A stretch of DNA of 64,000 nt from an uncultured Oscillospiraceae bacterium (GTDB taxonomy: Bacteria; Bacillota; Clostridia; Oscillospirales; Oscillospiraceae). The position numbers and the translations under genes were made by a program. Location: NCBI GenBank assembly GCA_934655875.1, contig CAKUHB010000001.1:216525-280524 (forward strand). Direction: 5' to 3'. Positions within the stretch are counted from its first letter, which is position 1; each line of letters begins with the position of its first letter. Positions 25,227 through 34,001 of this stretch are shown here, one piece after another. The notes under the pieces were generated by a model, which worked only from the letters and a program-made list of their open reading frames with translations, did not search any database and had not been told where the DNA came from.

Positions 25227-25260
25227 ACCGCCCTCCACCCGATTTTCACAGCACAAAAGC

Positions 25261-25293
25261 CCATCCGCCGGCACGCACCGGCGGATGGTTTTT
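25261..25293. terminator. Rho-independent terminator between DUF523 and TetR genes
   Basis: CCATCCGCCGG/CCGGCGGATGG with a 6-base loop is followed by TTTTTGTTT on the plus strand. It ends the Nudix-DUF523 transcript and lies between convergent genes. Confidence 0.88.
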
Positions 25294-25295
25294 GT

Positions 25296-25874
25296 TTACG
25301 GCAGGTCAAATTCCCGCTCCAGAAGGCTGCGGACGCTCTGCATGCTTTTTTCGCTGTATTCCAGCTCGCCGTTGTCAAAAAACAGCGCCGCGGAATAGAT
25401 GATCGCCCGGACGATGAACGTCTTGCGCGTCCGCACGTCTTCCGGCATGTGCACCTCCTCGCAGTAGCGCGAGACGGTCTCGTACGTGCGCGTGCTGAGC
25501 TGGCCGCGCAGACAGCGGTATTCCTCGTCGCAGTCCTGGAAATTCTGCATGATGACCCGGCGGAAGGCCGGATGATCCGTCAGGAAGCGGATATAGTTGA
25601 GACTGATCTCCACCAGCTGCTCCCGGCTGGAATAGTCCCTGTACTTTTCCAGCACAAGTTTCTGCTGCTGCTCGTACTGCCGGTTGATGTAGCCGAAGAT
25701 CTCCGCGATAAACTCGTGCGTGTCCTTGAAGTGCTTATAGGGTGCCGCGCAGGACACCCCGCACTGCTTCGCCACACGCCGGGTCGAAAAGCCCCGCGTT
25801 CCATATCGGTTGAGTTCCTCCATGCCAGCCAGAATGAGCTGCTCCCGCGTGGTCAGCGCCGTCTGCTCTTTCAT
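25296..25874 (-). CDS. TetR-family transcriptional regulator, probable fatty-acid operon regulator
   Basis: A 192-residue TetR protein with the N-terminal helix-turn-helix (RYGTRGFSTRRVAKQCGVSC, residues 18-37, then APYKHFKD) and an all-helical ligand-binding domain. It is divergent from the acpP-fab operon, whose leader has three copies of a palindrome of TetR-operator size. It is the natural candidate for that repressor, perhaps sensing acyl-CoA or acyl-ACP. The start follows AGGAG and agrees with the family's N-terminus; the frame is open for 55 codons more upstream. Confidence 0.87.
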   Translation of the reverse strand: MKEQTALTTREQLILAGMEELNRYGTRGFSTRRVAKQCGVSCAAPYKHFKDTHEFIAEIFGYINRQYEQQQKLVLEKYRDYSSREQLVEISLNYIRFLTDHPAFRRVIMQNFQDCDEEYRCLRGQLSTRTYETVSRYCEEVHMPEDVRTRKTFIVRAIIYSAALFFDNGELEYSEKSMQSVRSLLEREFDLP

Positions 25875-25908
25875 TGTTTTCTTCTCCTGAAAATCACAGT
25901 TTTTCTTT

Positions 25909-25937
25909 ATTTTATGCATTTTTTCACCCCGCGTCAA
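25909..25937 (-). promoter_or_regulatory. Promoter of the TetR gene
   Basis: On the minus strand TTGACG (25937-25932) and TAAAAT (25914-25909) are separated by exactly 17 bp. It does not overlap the three operators further right, so autoregulation is not evident. Confidence 0.65.
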
Positions 25938-25961
25938 TCCATAATTCAGCACAACGACAGC

Positions 25962-25989
25962 TTGACTAACGGGAAAAGCATGGTATAAT
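25962..25989 (+). promoter_or_regulatory. Promoter of the fatty-acid synthesis operon
   Basis: TTGACT and TATAAT are separated by 16 bp. Transcription would begin near 25996, placing all three downstream palindromes inside the transcribed leader. Confidence 0.75.
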
Positions 25990-26006
25990 TGTAAATAAGC
26001 TTCACG

Positions 26007-26090
26007 GTTATCACTGATAACTGCATTATTTTTGCTCACGGGTTATCGGTGATAACTATATCTTATTCCCACGTGGTTATCAATGATAAC
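26007..26090. promoter_or_regulatory. Three GTTATCnnTGATAAC-type operators in the fab operon leader
   Basis: GTTATCACTGATAAC (26007-26021), GTTATCGGTGATAAC (26042-26056) and GTTATCAATGATAAC (26076-26090) are nearly identical 15-bp palindromes spaced 35 and 34 bp apart. They lie between the promoter and acpP and are the size of TetR dimer sites. A repressor here would act by blocking elongation or by looping. Confidence 0.8.
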
Positions 26091-26119
26091 TTCAATTATT
26101 TTCTGGAGGAATTTTAAGT

Positions 26120-26353
26120 ATGACTGATAAGATTTTCAACGCCATCGCAGAACTGATCGCAGAGCGCAACGACTGCGACGTTTCCGAGATCACCATGGAC
26201 ACGAATTTCCAGGAGATCGGCATTGACTCGCTCGACACCGTCGAGATGCTCATGAATCTGGAGGACAAGCTCGGCGCGGAGATCGAGCTGTCGCAGAAGG
26301 TCGAGACCGTCGGCGACCTCGTCCGCTACATCGAAGCCAACATGGAAGCATAA
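26120..26353 (+). CDS. acpP: Acyl carrier protein
   Basis: A 77-residue acidic protein with the phosphopantetheine attachment motif GIDSLDTVEM, the serine being near residue 37. It carries growing acyl chains for the type II fatty-acid synthase encoded by the following genes. It is preceded by TGGAGGAATTTTAAGT and is the first gene of the operon, four bp before fabK. One ACP is expected to serve the whole pathway. Confidence 0.96.
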   Translation: MTDKIFNAIAELIAERNDCDVSEITMDTNFQEIGIDSLDTVEMLMNLEDKLGAEIELSQKVETVGDLVRYIEANMEA

Positions 26354-26357
26354 AAAT

Positions 26358-27302
26358 ATGATCCACACCGAACTTTGTGACCTTCTGGGGATCGAATACC
26401 CCGTTTTTCAGGGCGGCATGGCATGGATCGCGGACGGGAAGCTGGCCGCAGCCGTGTCCGAGGGCGGCGGTCTCGGCATCGTCGCCGCGGGCAACGCCCC
26501 GGCGGACTATGTGCGCGAGCAGATCCGCGTCGCCAAGTCCCTGACCAAAAAGCCCTTTGGCCTCAACATCATGCTCATGAGCCCGTTTGCCGACGACGTC
26601 GCGCAGGTCGCGGCGGAGGAGCATGTCGCCGTCGTCACGACCGGCGCAGGCAACCCCACCAAGTATATGAAGCTCTGGAAGGACGCGGGCATCCATGTGA
26701 TCCCCGTCGTCGCTTCCGCGTCGATGGCCAAGCTCATGACGCGGCTCGGCGCGTCCGCGCTCATCGCAGAGGGCGGCGAGTCCGGCGGCCACGTGGGCGA
26801 GCTGACCACGATGGTGCTCGTCCCGCTCGTGTGCGACGCGACGAACCTCCCGGTTCTGGCAGCCGGCGGCATTGCCGACGGCCGCGGCGTGGCCGCGGCG
26901 ATGATGCTGGGTGCGTGCGGCGTGCAGATGGGTACGCGCTTTCTGAGCGCGGAGGAATGCTCCATCCACCCTGTCTACAAGGAAAAGATCCTGAAGGCCG
27001 GCGATCTCTGCACCATGGTCACCGGCAAGCGGCTGGGCCACCCCGTCCGCAGCCTGCGCACCGCCTTTGCGCGCAGCTATGCAAAGGCCGAATACAGCGC
27101 CATGTCCGACGAGGAGCTGGAGCAGCTCGGCGTCGGCGCACTGCGCCTTGCCGTCAAGGAGGGCGATCTGGAGCACGGCTGCTTCCTGTCGGGGCAGATC
27201 GCCGCGATGGTCGACCATATCCAGCCCGCAGCCGAGATCGTCCGCAGCGTCATGGAGGAAGCGGAGCCGATCCTGAAAGGAGCCGCGGCATGGGTAAAAT
27301 AG
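26358..27302 (+). CDS. fabK: Enoyl-ACP reductase II (FabK, FMN-dependent)
   Basis: A 314-residue FMN protein of the nitronate monooxygenase/FabK family. It has the N-terminal PVFQGGMAWIADG, the catalytic-loop motif EGGESGGHVG with the FabK histidine near residue 143, and the phosphate-binding segment AAGGIADGRG. FabK performs the last reduction in fatty-acid elongation with NADH, replacing the triclosan-sensitive FabI. Its place between acpP and fabD supports FabK over nitronate monooxygenase. It overlaps fabD by 13 bp. Confidence 0.93.
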   Translation: MIHTELCDLLGIEYPVFQGGMAWIADGKLAAAVSEGGGLGIVAAGNAPADYVREQIRVAKSLTKKPFGLNIMLMSPFADDVAQVAAEEHVAVVTTGAGNPTKYMKLWKDAGIHVIPVVASASMAKLMTRLGASALIAEGGESGGHVGELTTMVLVPLVCDATNLPVLAAGGIADGRGVAAAMMLGACGVQMGTRFLSAEECSIHPVYKEKILKAGDLCTMVTGKRLGHPVRSLRTAFARSYAKAEYSAMSDEELEQLGVGALRLAVKEGDLEHGCFLSGQIAAMVDHIQPAAEIVRSVMEEAEPILKGAAAWVK

Positions 27303-28207
27303 CCTTCGTCTTCTCCGGACAGGGCGCGCAGTATCCCGGCATGGGCCGGAGCCTGTGCGAACGCTCCAAGGCGGCGCAGGCCGTATTTTCTGCGGCGGAC
27401 GTATTGCGTCCCGGCACGCAGGCGCAGTGCTTTGACGCTTCCGAAGCGGAGCTCTGCGAGACAAAAAACACGCAGCCATGCATGTTTGCCGTCGAGCTGG
27501 CCGCAGCCGCGGCGCTGGAGGAAGCAGGGATCCGCGCGGATCTCGCTGCCGGCTTCTCGCTGGGCGAGCTGGCCGCGCTGACGTACGCCGGAGCGATGTC
27601 GTTTGAGACTGGCTTCCGGCTGGTCTGCCGCCGCGCAGAGCACATGCAGAAGGCCGCCGAGACGGTAAGCGCCGCCATGGCCGCCGTTCTGAAGCTTTCC
27701 AATGATGCGGTTTCGGCGCTCTGCGCGCAGTTTGAGGACGTCTATCCCGTCAACTTCAACTGCCCCGGTCAGGTGACCGTCTCCGGCCGGGTCGATCAGA
27801 TGCCCGCGTTCTGCGCCGCTGTCAAGGCGGCCGGGGGCCGCGCCGTCCCGCTCAAAGTACGCGGCGGCTTCCATTCGCCGTTCATGAACGCCGCGGCAGA
27901 AGCGTTTTCCGCCGATCTTGCCGCGGCCGGTCTCCGCGCGCCCACCATCCCTGTCTATGCCAACCGCACCGCGCAGCCGTATGGCGGCGATGTTCCGGCG
28001 CTTCTGACCGCGCAGCTGCGCTCGCCTGTTCTGTGGGAAAAGAGCGTGCACAATATGATATCCACCGGAGCTGACACGTTCCTCGAGCTTGGGCCGGGGC
28101 GGACGCTCTGCGGTCTGATCGCAAAGACGGACGCTTCCGTCCGCGCGTATCCCGCGGGCGAAGCGGATGGACTTGAAAAAATTCTTGCGGAGGTAGCAGT
28201 ATGCTGA
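27290..28207 (+). CDS. fabD: Malonyl-CoA:ACP transacylase
   Basis: A 305-residue transacylase with the nucleophile motif GFSLGELAAL (serine near residue 91; the usual form is GHSLGE) and the catalytic histidine in GGFHSPFM near residue 200. It moves malonyl from CoA to ACP for chain extension. The N-terminus IAFVFSGQGAQYPGMG is typical. The ATG lies inside the fabK 3' end, following AAAGGAG, and the gene ends inside fabG by 7 bp, so expression is coupled. Confidence 0.95.
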   Translation: MGKIAFVFSGQGAQYPGMGRSLCERSKAAQAVFSAADVLRPGTQAQCFDASEAELCETKNTQPCMFAVELAAAAALEEAGIRADLAAGFSLGELAALTYAGAMSFETGFRLVCRRAEHMQKAAETVSAAMAAVLKLSNDAVSALCAQFEDVYPVNFNCPGQVTVSGRVDQMPAFCAAVKAAGGRAVPLKVRGGFHSPFMNAAAEAFSADLAAAGLRAPTIPVYANRTAQPYGGDVPALLTAQLRSPVLWEKSVHNMISTGADTFLELGPGRTLCGLIAKTDASVRAYPAGEADGLEKILAEVAVC

Positions 28208-28935
28208 ACGGAAAAACTGCCATTATCACCGGCGGCTCCCGCGGCATCGGCGCCGCCGTGGCCGAAAAGCTCGCGTCGCTGGGCGCGGATATCGCCGTCA
28301 TCTACGCCGGCAATCAGGAAAAGGCGGGTGCCGTCTGCGAGCGCTGCCGCACGCAGTACGGCGTGCGGGCCGAGAGCTTCTGCTGCAACGTCGCGGACTT
28401 TGATGCGGTCAAGCAGACCGTCGCCGCCGTGAAGCAGACCTTCGGCCATGTGGATATTCTCATCAACAACGCCGGGATCAACCGCGACGGGCTTGTCGCC
28501 ATGATGCCGGAAGCGGATTTTGACGCCGTCGTGGACACGAACCTGAAGGGGACGTTCCACATGATCCGCCACTGTGCGCGGCTGTTTCTCCGGCAGGGCT
28601 ATGGCCGGATCGTCAATCTCTCCTCCGTCTCTGGCGTCATCGGCAACGCCGGGCAGGCAAATTACGCCGCGTCCAAGGCCGGCGTCATCGGCCTGACCAA
28701 ATCGGTCGCCAAGGAGCTGGCCGCGAAGAACGTCACCTGCAACGCAGTTGCGCCCGGCTTTGTGGAGACCGATATGACTGCCGCCATGCACGTCGCGCCG
28801 GAGCAGCTGGCCGCAGCCATTCCGCTCGGACGGATGGCAAAGCCGGAGGAGATCGCGGACGCCGTGGCGTTCCTTGTGCAGTCGGACTACATCACCGGTC
28901 AGGTCCTGTGCGTCGACGGCGGCATTGCCATGTGA
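28201..28935 (+). CDS. fabG: 3-oxoacyl-ACP reductase
   Basis: A 244-residue short-chain dehydrogenase with the NADP motif GGSRGIGAA near residue 12, the NNAG motif, the catalytic serine in NLSSVSG and YAASK (tyrosine and lysine near residues 150-154). It reduces 3-oxoacyl-ACP. It is embedded in the fab operon, overlapping fabD and 21 bp before accB, which leaves little doubt over the role. Confidence 0.95.
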   Translation: MLNGKTAIITGGSRGIGAAVAEKLASLGADIAVIYAGNQEKAGAVCERCRTQYGVRAESFCCNVADFDAVKQTVAAVKQTFGHVDILINNAGINRDGLVAMMPEADFDAVVDTNLKGTFHMIRHCARLFLRQGYGRIVNLSSVSGVIGNAGQANYAASKAGVIGLTKSVAKELAAKNVTCNAVAPGFVETDMTAAMHVAPEQLAAAIPLGRMAKPEEIADAVAFLVQSDYITGQVLCVDGGIAM

Positions 28936-28956
28936 CCGGAACGAGAGGACAACGAT

Positions 28957-29367
28957 ATGAACGAAGCTGAAATCCGAAAATACGCCATGCTCATGCAGGA
29001 GCTTGGTCTGACCGGTCTGGAGGTCAAGGAAAACGTCGGCGTCGTGCGGCTCGAGCGCGCGGGTACCGCGGCTCCCGCAGCCGCCGCACCGGCGGAGCCC
29101 GCCGCCGTGCAGGCTCCCGCGCCGTCCGCCGGTCTTGTGATCCGCTCGCCGATGGTCGGCGTGTTCTACGCCGCGCCGACGGAGGATTCTGAGCCGTTTA
29201 TCAAGGAGGGCGATCGCGTCAAAAAGGGCGACACGCTCTGCGTGATCGAAGCGATGAAGCTCATGAACGAGATCCCTGCCGAGCAGGACGGCGTCATCAC
29301 CGGCATTCTGGTCAAAAACGGCCAGACCGTCGAATACGGCACGCCCCTGTTCCAGATCGGAGGTTAA
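28957..29367 (+). CDS. accB: Biotin carboxyl carrier protein of acetyl-CoA carboxylase
   Basis: A 136-residue carrier with an N-terminal helix region, an Ala/Pro-rich flexible linker (residues 38-58) and the C-terminal biotinyl domain. The biotin-accepting lysine is K101 in VIEAMKLMN. It shuttles carboxybiotin between AccC and the AccAD transferase to make malonyl-CoA. It is followed closely by fabZ and by accC, accD and accA. Confidence 0.95.
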   Translation: MNEAEIRKYAMLMQELGLTGLEVKENVGVVRLERAGTAAPAAAAPAEPAAVQAPAPSAGLVIRSPMVGVFYAAPTEDSEPFIKEGDRVKKGDTLCVIEAMKLMNEIPAEQDGVITGILVKNGQTVEYGTPLFQIGG

Positions 29368-29370
29368 GGC

Positions 29371-29787
29371 ATGAACCGGGAAGAACTTATGACCATCCTG
29401 CCGCACCGCGACAATATGCTTCTGCTCGACCGCGTCGAGCAGGAAGACGAGATCGCGCACGGCTTTTTTACCATCCCCGCCGACGCGTGGTTCCTGAAGG
29501 GCCACTTCCCCGGCAACCCCATCGTCCCCGGCGTCATTCTGTGCGAGATTCTGGCGCAGTCCGTCTGCGTGCTGCTGCAAAACGGCATGCCGGCCGGCGC
29601 GACGCCCATGTATACCGGACTCAATAACGTCCGCTTCAAGTCCCCGGTGCGTCCGGGCGACACGTTTGAGACCCGCTGCCGCATCACCCGGGCCAAAAAG
29701 CCCTTCTATTTTGCCGAGGGCAGCGGCTATGTGGGAGACCGTCTGTGCATCAAGGCAGAGTTCTCCTTCGCGCTCGTGGAGCAGTAA
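29371..29787 (+). CDS. fabZ: 3-hydroxyacyl-ACP dehydratase
   Basis: A 138-residue hot-dog-fold dehydratase. The catalytic region is HFPGNPIVPGVILCE, with the histidine near residue 49 and the glutamate near 63. The N-terminus LPHRDNMLLLDRV is a typical FabZ start. It removes water from 3-hydroxyacyl-ACP. It sits between accB and accC, two bp before the accC start codon. Confidence 0.95.
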   Translation: MNREELMTILPHRDNMLLLDRVEQEDEIAHGFFTIPADAWFLKGHFPGNPIVPGVILCEILAQSVCVLLQNGMPAGATPMYTGLNNVRFKSPVRPGDTFETRCRITRAKKPFYFAEGSGYVGDRLCIKAEFSFALVEQ

Positions 29788-29789
29788 GC

Positions 29790-31094
29790 ATGTTTTCTAA
29801 AATTCTCATTGCAAACCGCGGCGAGATTGCCGTGCGTATCATCCGCGCCTGCAAGGAAATGGGCATTGCAAGCGTGGCGGTCTGCTCCGAAGCGGACCGG
29901 GACTGCCTGCACGCGGCGCTGGCCGACGAATGCATCTGCATCGGCCCCGCCGCTGCAAAGGACAGCTATCTGAACGAAAGCCGGATCCTCAGCGCCGCTC
30001 TCGTCTCGGGCGCGCAGGCCATCCACCCCGGCTACGGCTTTCTGTCTGAAAACGCCCAATTTGCCGAAGCCTGCCGCAAAAACGGCATTGCCTTCATCGG
30101 CCCGGACAGCGCCTGTATGGCGGCGCTCGGCGATAAGACGAAGACAAAGCAGGCTTTTTCCAAAACCGCCCTCAAGCCTATTCCCGGCACCGGCGTGCTC
30201 CCTGACACGGAACACGCCGTCCGGGAAGCTTCAAAGATCGGATACCCCGTCATGCTCAAGGCCCGTTCGGGCGGCGGCGGACGCGGAATCCGTGTGATAC
30301 AGTCCGACGCTGAACTGCGGCAGGCCTTCCCGCTCGCCGTGGCGGAAAGCGAAGCCGCGTTCGGCGACGGCGCAGTCTATCTGGAAAAGTGCGTCGCGCC
30401 GGCGCGTCACATTGAGGTGCAGATCCTCGCCGACGAGCAGGGAAACGTCGTCTGCCTGGGCGAGCGCGACTGCTCCGTGCAGCGCCATCACCAGAAGCTG
30501 CTCGAAGAATCGCCCTCTCCGGCCATCCGCCCCGAAGAGCGCGCGCCGCTTTTTGGCGCTGTGGCCGAGGCCGTCCGCGCCATCGGCTACACCGGCGTCG
30601 GCACGCTGGAATTTCTGCGCGACCGGAGCGGAAACCTCTGGTTCATGGAGATGAACGTGCGCTTGCAGGTCGAGCACGCGGTCAGCGAAATGCTGACGCA
30701 GGTCGATCTTGTCAAATGGCAGATCCGGACAGCCGCAGGCGTCAGTCTCAGCTTCCGCCAGGAGGACGTCCCGCTTCGCGGCGCGGCGATCGAATGCCGC
30801 ATCAACGCCGTCTCGCCGGGAAAGCTCCGCATGCTGCATGTGCCGGGCGGGCCGTTCGTGCGCTTTGACACGTATCTTGTGCAGGGCGTGACGATCACGC
30901 CGTTTTATGACCCGCTCATCGGCAAGCTCATCGTCTACGCCGCCACGCGCGAGGAAGCGCTGCGGAAAATGCGTGCGGCGCTGTGCGAGCTTGTCATCGA
31001 CGGCGTCGAGACCAACATCGCCGAGCAGCTGCGCATCATTTCCGACCCGCGCTTCGCTTCCGGCGCATACGATCTGACCATGATGGAGGAATAA
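29790..31094 (+). CDS. accC: Biotin carboxylase subunit of acetyl-CoA carboxylase
   Basis: A 434-residue ATP-grasp enzyme that carboxylates the biotin on AccB. It begins FSKILIANRGEIAVRI, has the glycine-rich ATP loop SGGGGRGIRV near residue 162, and the active-site motif EMNVRLQVEH near residue 285. A true accC is usually near 450 residues, so this one is compact but complete. The start was set at the ATG two bp after the fabZ stop codon. Confidence 0.95.
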   Translation: MFSKILIANRGEIAVRIIRACKEMGIASVAVCSEADRDCLHAALADECICIGPAAAKDSYLNESRILSAALVSGAQAIHPGYGFLSENAQFAEACRKNGIAFIGPDSACMAALGDKTKTKQAFSKTALKPIPGTGVLPDTEHAVREASKIGYPVMLKARSGGGGRGIRVIQSDAELRQAFPLAVAESEAAFGDGAVYLEKCVAPARHIEVQILADEQGNVVCLGERDCSVQRHHQKLLEESPSPAIRPEERAPLFGAVAEAVRAIGYTGVGTLEFLRDRSGNLWFMEMNVRLQVEHAVSEMLTQVDLVKWQIRTAAGVSLSFRQEDVPLRGAAIECRINAVSPGKLRMLHVPGGPFVRFDTYLVQGVTITPFYDPLIGKLIVYAATREEALRKMRAALCELVIDGVETNIAEQLRIISDPRFASGAYDLTMMEE

Positions 31095-31100
31095 CGCCCC

Positions 31101-31976
31101 ATGCCGTTTCTGAATTTCATCTTCCAGCCGAAAAACGAGCTGGAATCCGGCGGACGCAGCGCACCCGTGCAGAATGACGCCAGCGAGCCGGAAAAAACCT
31201 GCCCGAACTGCCACCGGGAAATCCCCATCAGCACGCTCTGGAGCAACCACAACACCTGCTCCTGCGGCTATCATTTCCGCATGAGCGCGCGCCAGCGCCT
31301 GCACGAGCTGACCGACAAGGGCAGCTTCCACGAGCTGTTCAGCTCGATCGAATCCGCAGACCCTCTGCAATTTCCAAACTACGCCGCCAAGCTCGAGACC
31401 GTCCGCGCTTCCAGCCGCGAGCCGGAAGCCGTCGTCTGCGGCACCGCATTGATCGGCGGCAGCCGCTGCTGCCTGTTCATCATGGAGCCGTATTTCATGA
31501 TGGGCAGCATGGGCGCAGCCGTGGGCGAGAAGATCACGCAGCTGTTTGAGTTTGCGTTGCAGGAGCAGCTTCCCGTCTTCGGCGTTACGGTCTCCGGCGG
31601 CGCGCGGATGCAGGAGGGACTGATCTCCCTCATGCAGATGGCAAAGACCAGCGCCGCCGTGAAGCGTCACAGCGACGCCGGCCTTTTTTATCTCGCTCTT
31701 CTGACCGATCCCACCATGGGCGGCGTCACGGCGAGCTTTGCCATGGAGGCCGATATCATTCTGGCCGAGCCTGGCGCGTGCATTGGCTTTGCCGGTGCGC
31801 GCGTGGTGGAGCAGACGACGAAAAAGCCGCTGCCGAAGGGCTTCCAGAAGGCGGAAAGCATGCTCGCGCACGGGTTTGTTGACAGTATTGTCCCGCGCGC
31901 CGATCAGAAACAGGTCATTGCGCAGCTGCTGCGGCTGCACTGTACAGGAGGTTCCCATGCCGATCTCAGCCTATGA
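31101..31976 (+). CDS. accD: Acetyl-CoA carboxylase carboxyltransferase subunit beta
   Basis: A 291-residue carboxyltransferase beta subunit. The N-terminal zinc ribbon has CPNCH followed after about 17 residues by TCSCGYHF, so the second pair is C-x-C where most AccD proteins have C-x2-C. The crotonase-like core includes VSGGARMQEG near residue 165 and DPTMGGVTASF near 205. It forms the A2B2 transferase with AccA and overlaps accA by 20 bp, which should fix their ratio. Confidence 0.93.
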   Translation: MPFLNFIFQPKNELESGGRSAPVQNDASEPEKTCPNCHREIPISTLWSNHNTCSCGYHFRMSARQRLHELTDKGSFHELFSSIESADPLQFPNYAAKLETVRASSREPEAVVCGTALIGGSRCCLFIMEPYFMMGSMGAAVGEKITQLFEFALQEQLPVFGVTVSGGARMQEGLISLMQMAKTSAAVKRHSDAGLFYLALLTDPTMGGVTASFAMEADIILAEPGACIGFAGARVVEQTTKKPLPKGFQKAESMLAHGFVDSIVPRADQKQVIAQLLRLHCTGGSHADLSL

Positions 31977-32760
31977 ACGCGTCAGGATCGCGCGCGGCGG
32001 TAAGCGCCCCACGGGCGCAGACTTTATTGAGCGTCTTTTTACCGGCTTTTTTGAGCTGCACGGCGACCGCCGCTTCGCCGACGACGCAGCCATCATCGGC
32101 GGCGTAGCGTATCTCGATACGCTGCCCGTGACCGTCATCGCCATCGAAAAGGGCCACACCGCCCGCGAGCGCCTGCAGCGCTCGTTCGGCGCGCCGAACC
32201 CCGAGGGCTACCGCAAGGCGCTGCGCCTGATGCAGCAGGCGGAGAAGTTTCATCGTCCCGTCCTCTGCTTCGTCGATACCTCCGGCGCGTACTGCGGCAT
32301 CGGCGCAGAGGAGCGCGGCCAGGGGCAGGCCATCGCCGAATGCCTGACGCAGACCGCCGCCCTGCAAACGCCCGTCATTTCCGTCCTCATTGGAGAGGGC
32401 GGCAGCGGCGGCGCGCTGGCGCTGGCCGCGGGCGACCGGGTCTGGATGCTGGAAAACGCCGTCTATTCGGTCATCTCGCCGGAGGGCTGCGCCAGCATCC
32501 TCTGGAAGGACGCGGCCAAGGCCGAGCAGGCTGCCCAGCAGCTGAAGCTCACCGCCGAGGACGCGCTGCGGCTCGGTGTGATTGAGAAGATCATCCCCGA
32601 GACCGATCTCGGCAAGCCGGAATTTTATGAAAAACTGAAGCAGGCGCTGCTGGAGGAGCTGTCTACGCTTTCCCAGCTGCCGCCCGAAATACTTCTTGAC
32701 GCGCGCTACCGCCGGTTCCGCCGGATCGGCGCGGAAACACAGACAGGAGGAGTTCTATGA
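31957..32760 (+). CDS. accA: Acetyl-CoA carboxylase carboxyltransferase subunit alpha
   Basis: A 267-residue alpha subunit with ELHGDRRFADD near residue 30, the oxyanion-hole region DTSGAYCGIGAEERGQ near 107 and GEGGSGGALALA near 143. It lacks the N-terminal helical extension of the Escherichia coli protein, as is usual in Firmicutes. The ATG inside the accD 3' end follows ACAGGAGG. It overlaps fabF by 4 bp. Confidence 0.94.
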   Translation: MPISAYERVRIARGGKRPTGADFIERLFTGFFELHGDRRFADDAAIIGGVAYLDTLPVTVIAIEKGHTARERLQRSFGAPNPEGYRKALRLMQQAEKFHRPVLCFVDTSGAYCGIGAEERGQGQAIAECLTQTAALQTPVISVLIGEGGSGGALALAAGDRVWMLENAVYSVISPEGCASILWKDAAKAEQAAQQLKLTAEDALRLGVIEKIIPETDLGKPEFYEKLKQALLEELSTLSQLPPEILLDARYRRFRRIGAETQTGGVL

Positions 32761-34001
32761 ACCGGGTCGTCGTAACAGGACTGGGCGTCGTCAGCCCGGT
32801 CGGCAATGATGTGGAGAGCTTCTGGCATGCGCTTTGCACCGGAACCTGCGGCATCGGGCCGATCACAAGATTTGATACCACCGATTTCAAGGTCAAGATC
32901 GCGGGCGAGGTCCGCAATTTTGACCCGAAGCAATATATGGACAAGCTGGATATCCTGCACAGCGATATCTACACGCAGTTCGCCATGGCGGCCGCCTGCC
33001 AGGCCATGGCCGACAGCCGTCTGGCGAGCGAAATTGACCCCGAGCGCATCGGCGTCTACATCGGCACCGGCATCGGCGGCATCGCGACGTTCATGGCCGA
33101 GCATCAGAAGCTGCTCGAACGCGGCCCGCGGCGCGTGTCTCCGTTCTTCATCCCCATGATGATCGCCAACATGGCTTCGAGCATGATCGCCATGCGCTTC
33201 GGCTGCAAGGGCCCGGCCATGCCGATGGTCACGGCCTGCGCGTCCGGCTCCAACGCCATCGGCGAGGCCATGCGCCTGATCCGGCACGGCTATGCCGACG
33301 CCATGATCGCAGGCGGCGCGGAAGCGACCGTCAACGCGCTGGCTGCGGCAGGCTTCTCCAACATGCAGGCGCTCTCCGCCTCGTCCGACCCGTATCAGGC
33401 TTCGCTGCCCTTTGACAGACGGCGGACGGGCTTTGTCATGGGTGAGGGCGCGGGTGTGCTTGTACTGGAGGAGTATGAACACGCCAAAGCCCGCGGCGCG
33501 AAGATCTACGCCGAGCTGACCGGCTACGGCTCGACCTGCGACGCCTACCACATGACCTCTCCGGATCCCACCGCCGCGGAGGGCGCGCGCGCCATCGCCG
33601 ACGCCTGGCACGAGACCGGCGTTCTGACCGACCGCGTCTACTTTAACGCCCACGGCACCGGCACGCCGATGAACGACCGGGTCGAGACGCTCGCCATCAA
33701 GCGCGCGCTCGGCGAGGAGCTGGCGCACAAGCTGCTCATCAGCTCCACCAAGTCCATGACCGGCCATATGCTCGGCGCAGCCGGCGGCGCGGAAGCCGTC
33801 GTGTGCGTGCTGGCGCTGCGGGACTCGATCGCCCCGCCAACCATCGGCTTGCAGGAGCCGGATCCCGACTGCGACCTCAACTACGTTCCGCTCGAAGCGC
33901 AGAAGCAGGAATTTGACGTGGCGCTCTCCTCGTCTCTCGGCTTCGGCGGCCATAACGCCTGCCTGGCTTTCCGGAAGATCGGCGGTGGCCGCGATGCGTG
34001 A
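32757..34001 (+). CDS. fabF: 3-oxoacyl-ACP synthase II (FabF), copy 1
   Basis: A 414-residue condensing enzyme with the full Cys-His-His triad: TACASGSNA (cysteine near 163), NAHGTGTPMND (His near 300) and STKSMTGHMLGAAGG (Lys and His near 335). It elongates acyl-ACP with malonyl-ACP. It is clearly the standard elongation KAS. The next gene, a second KAS, starts 8 bp before its end. Confidence 0.95.
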   Translation: MNRVVVTGLGVVSPVGNDVESFWHALCTGTCGIGPITRFDTTDFKVKIAGEVRNFDPKQYMDKLDILHSDIYTQFAMAAACQAMADSRLASEIDPERIGVYIGTGIGGIATFMAEHQKLLERGPRRVSPFFIPMMIANMASSMIAMRFGCKGPAMPMVTACASGSNAIGEAMRLIRHGYADAMIAGGAEATVNALAAAGFSNMQALSASSDPYQASLPFDRRRTGFVMGEGAGVLVLEEYEHAKARGAKIYAELTGYGSTCDAYHMTSPDPTAAEGARAIADAWHETGVLTDRVYFNAHGTGTPMNDRVETLAIKRALGEELAHKLLISSTKSMTGHMLGAAGGAEAVVCVLALRDSIAPPTIGLQEPDPDCDLNYVPLEAQKQEFDVALSSSLGFGGHNACLAFRKIGGGRDA

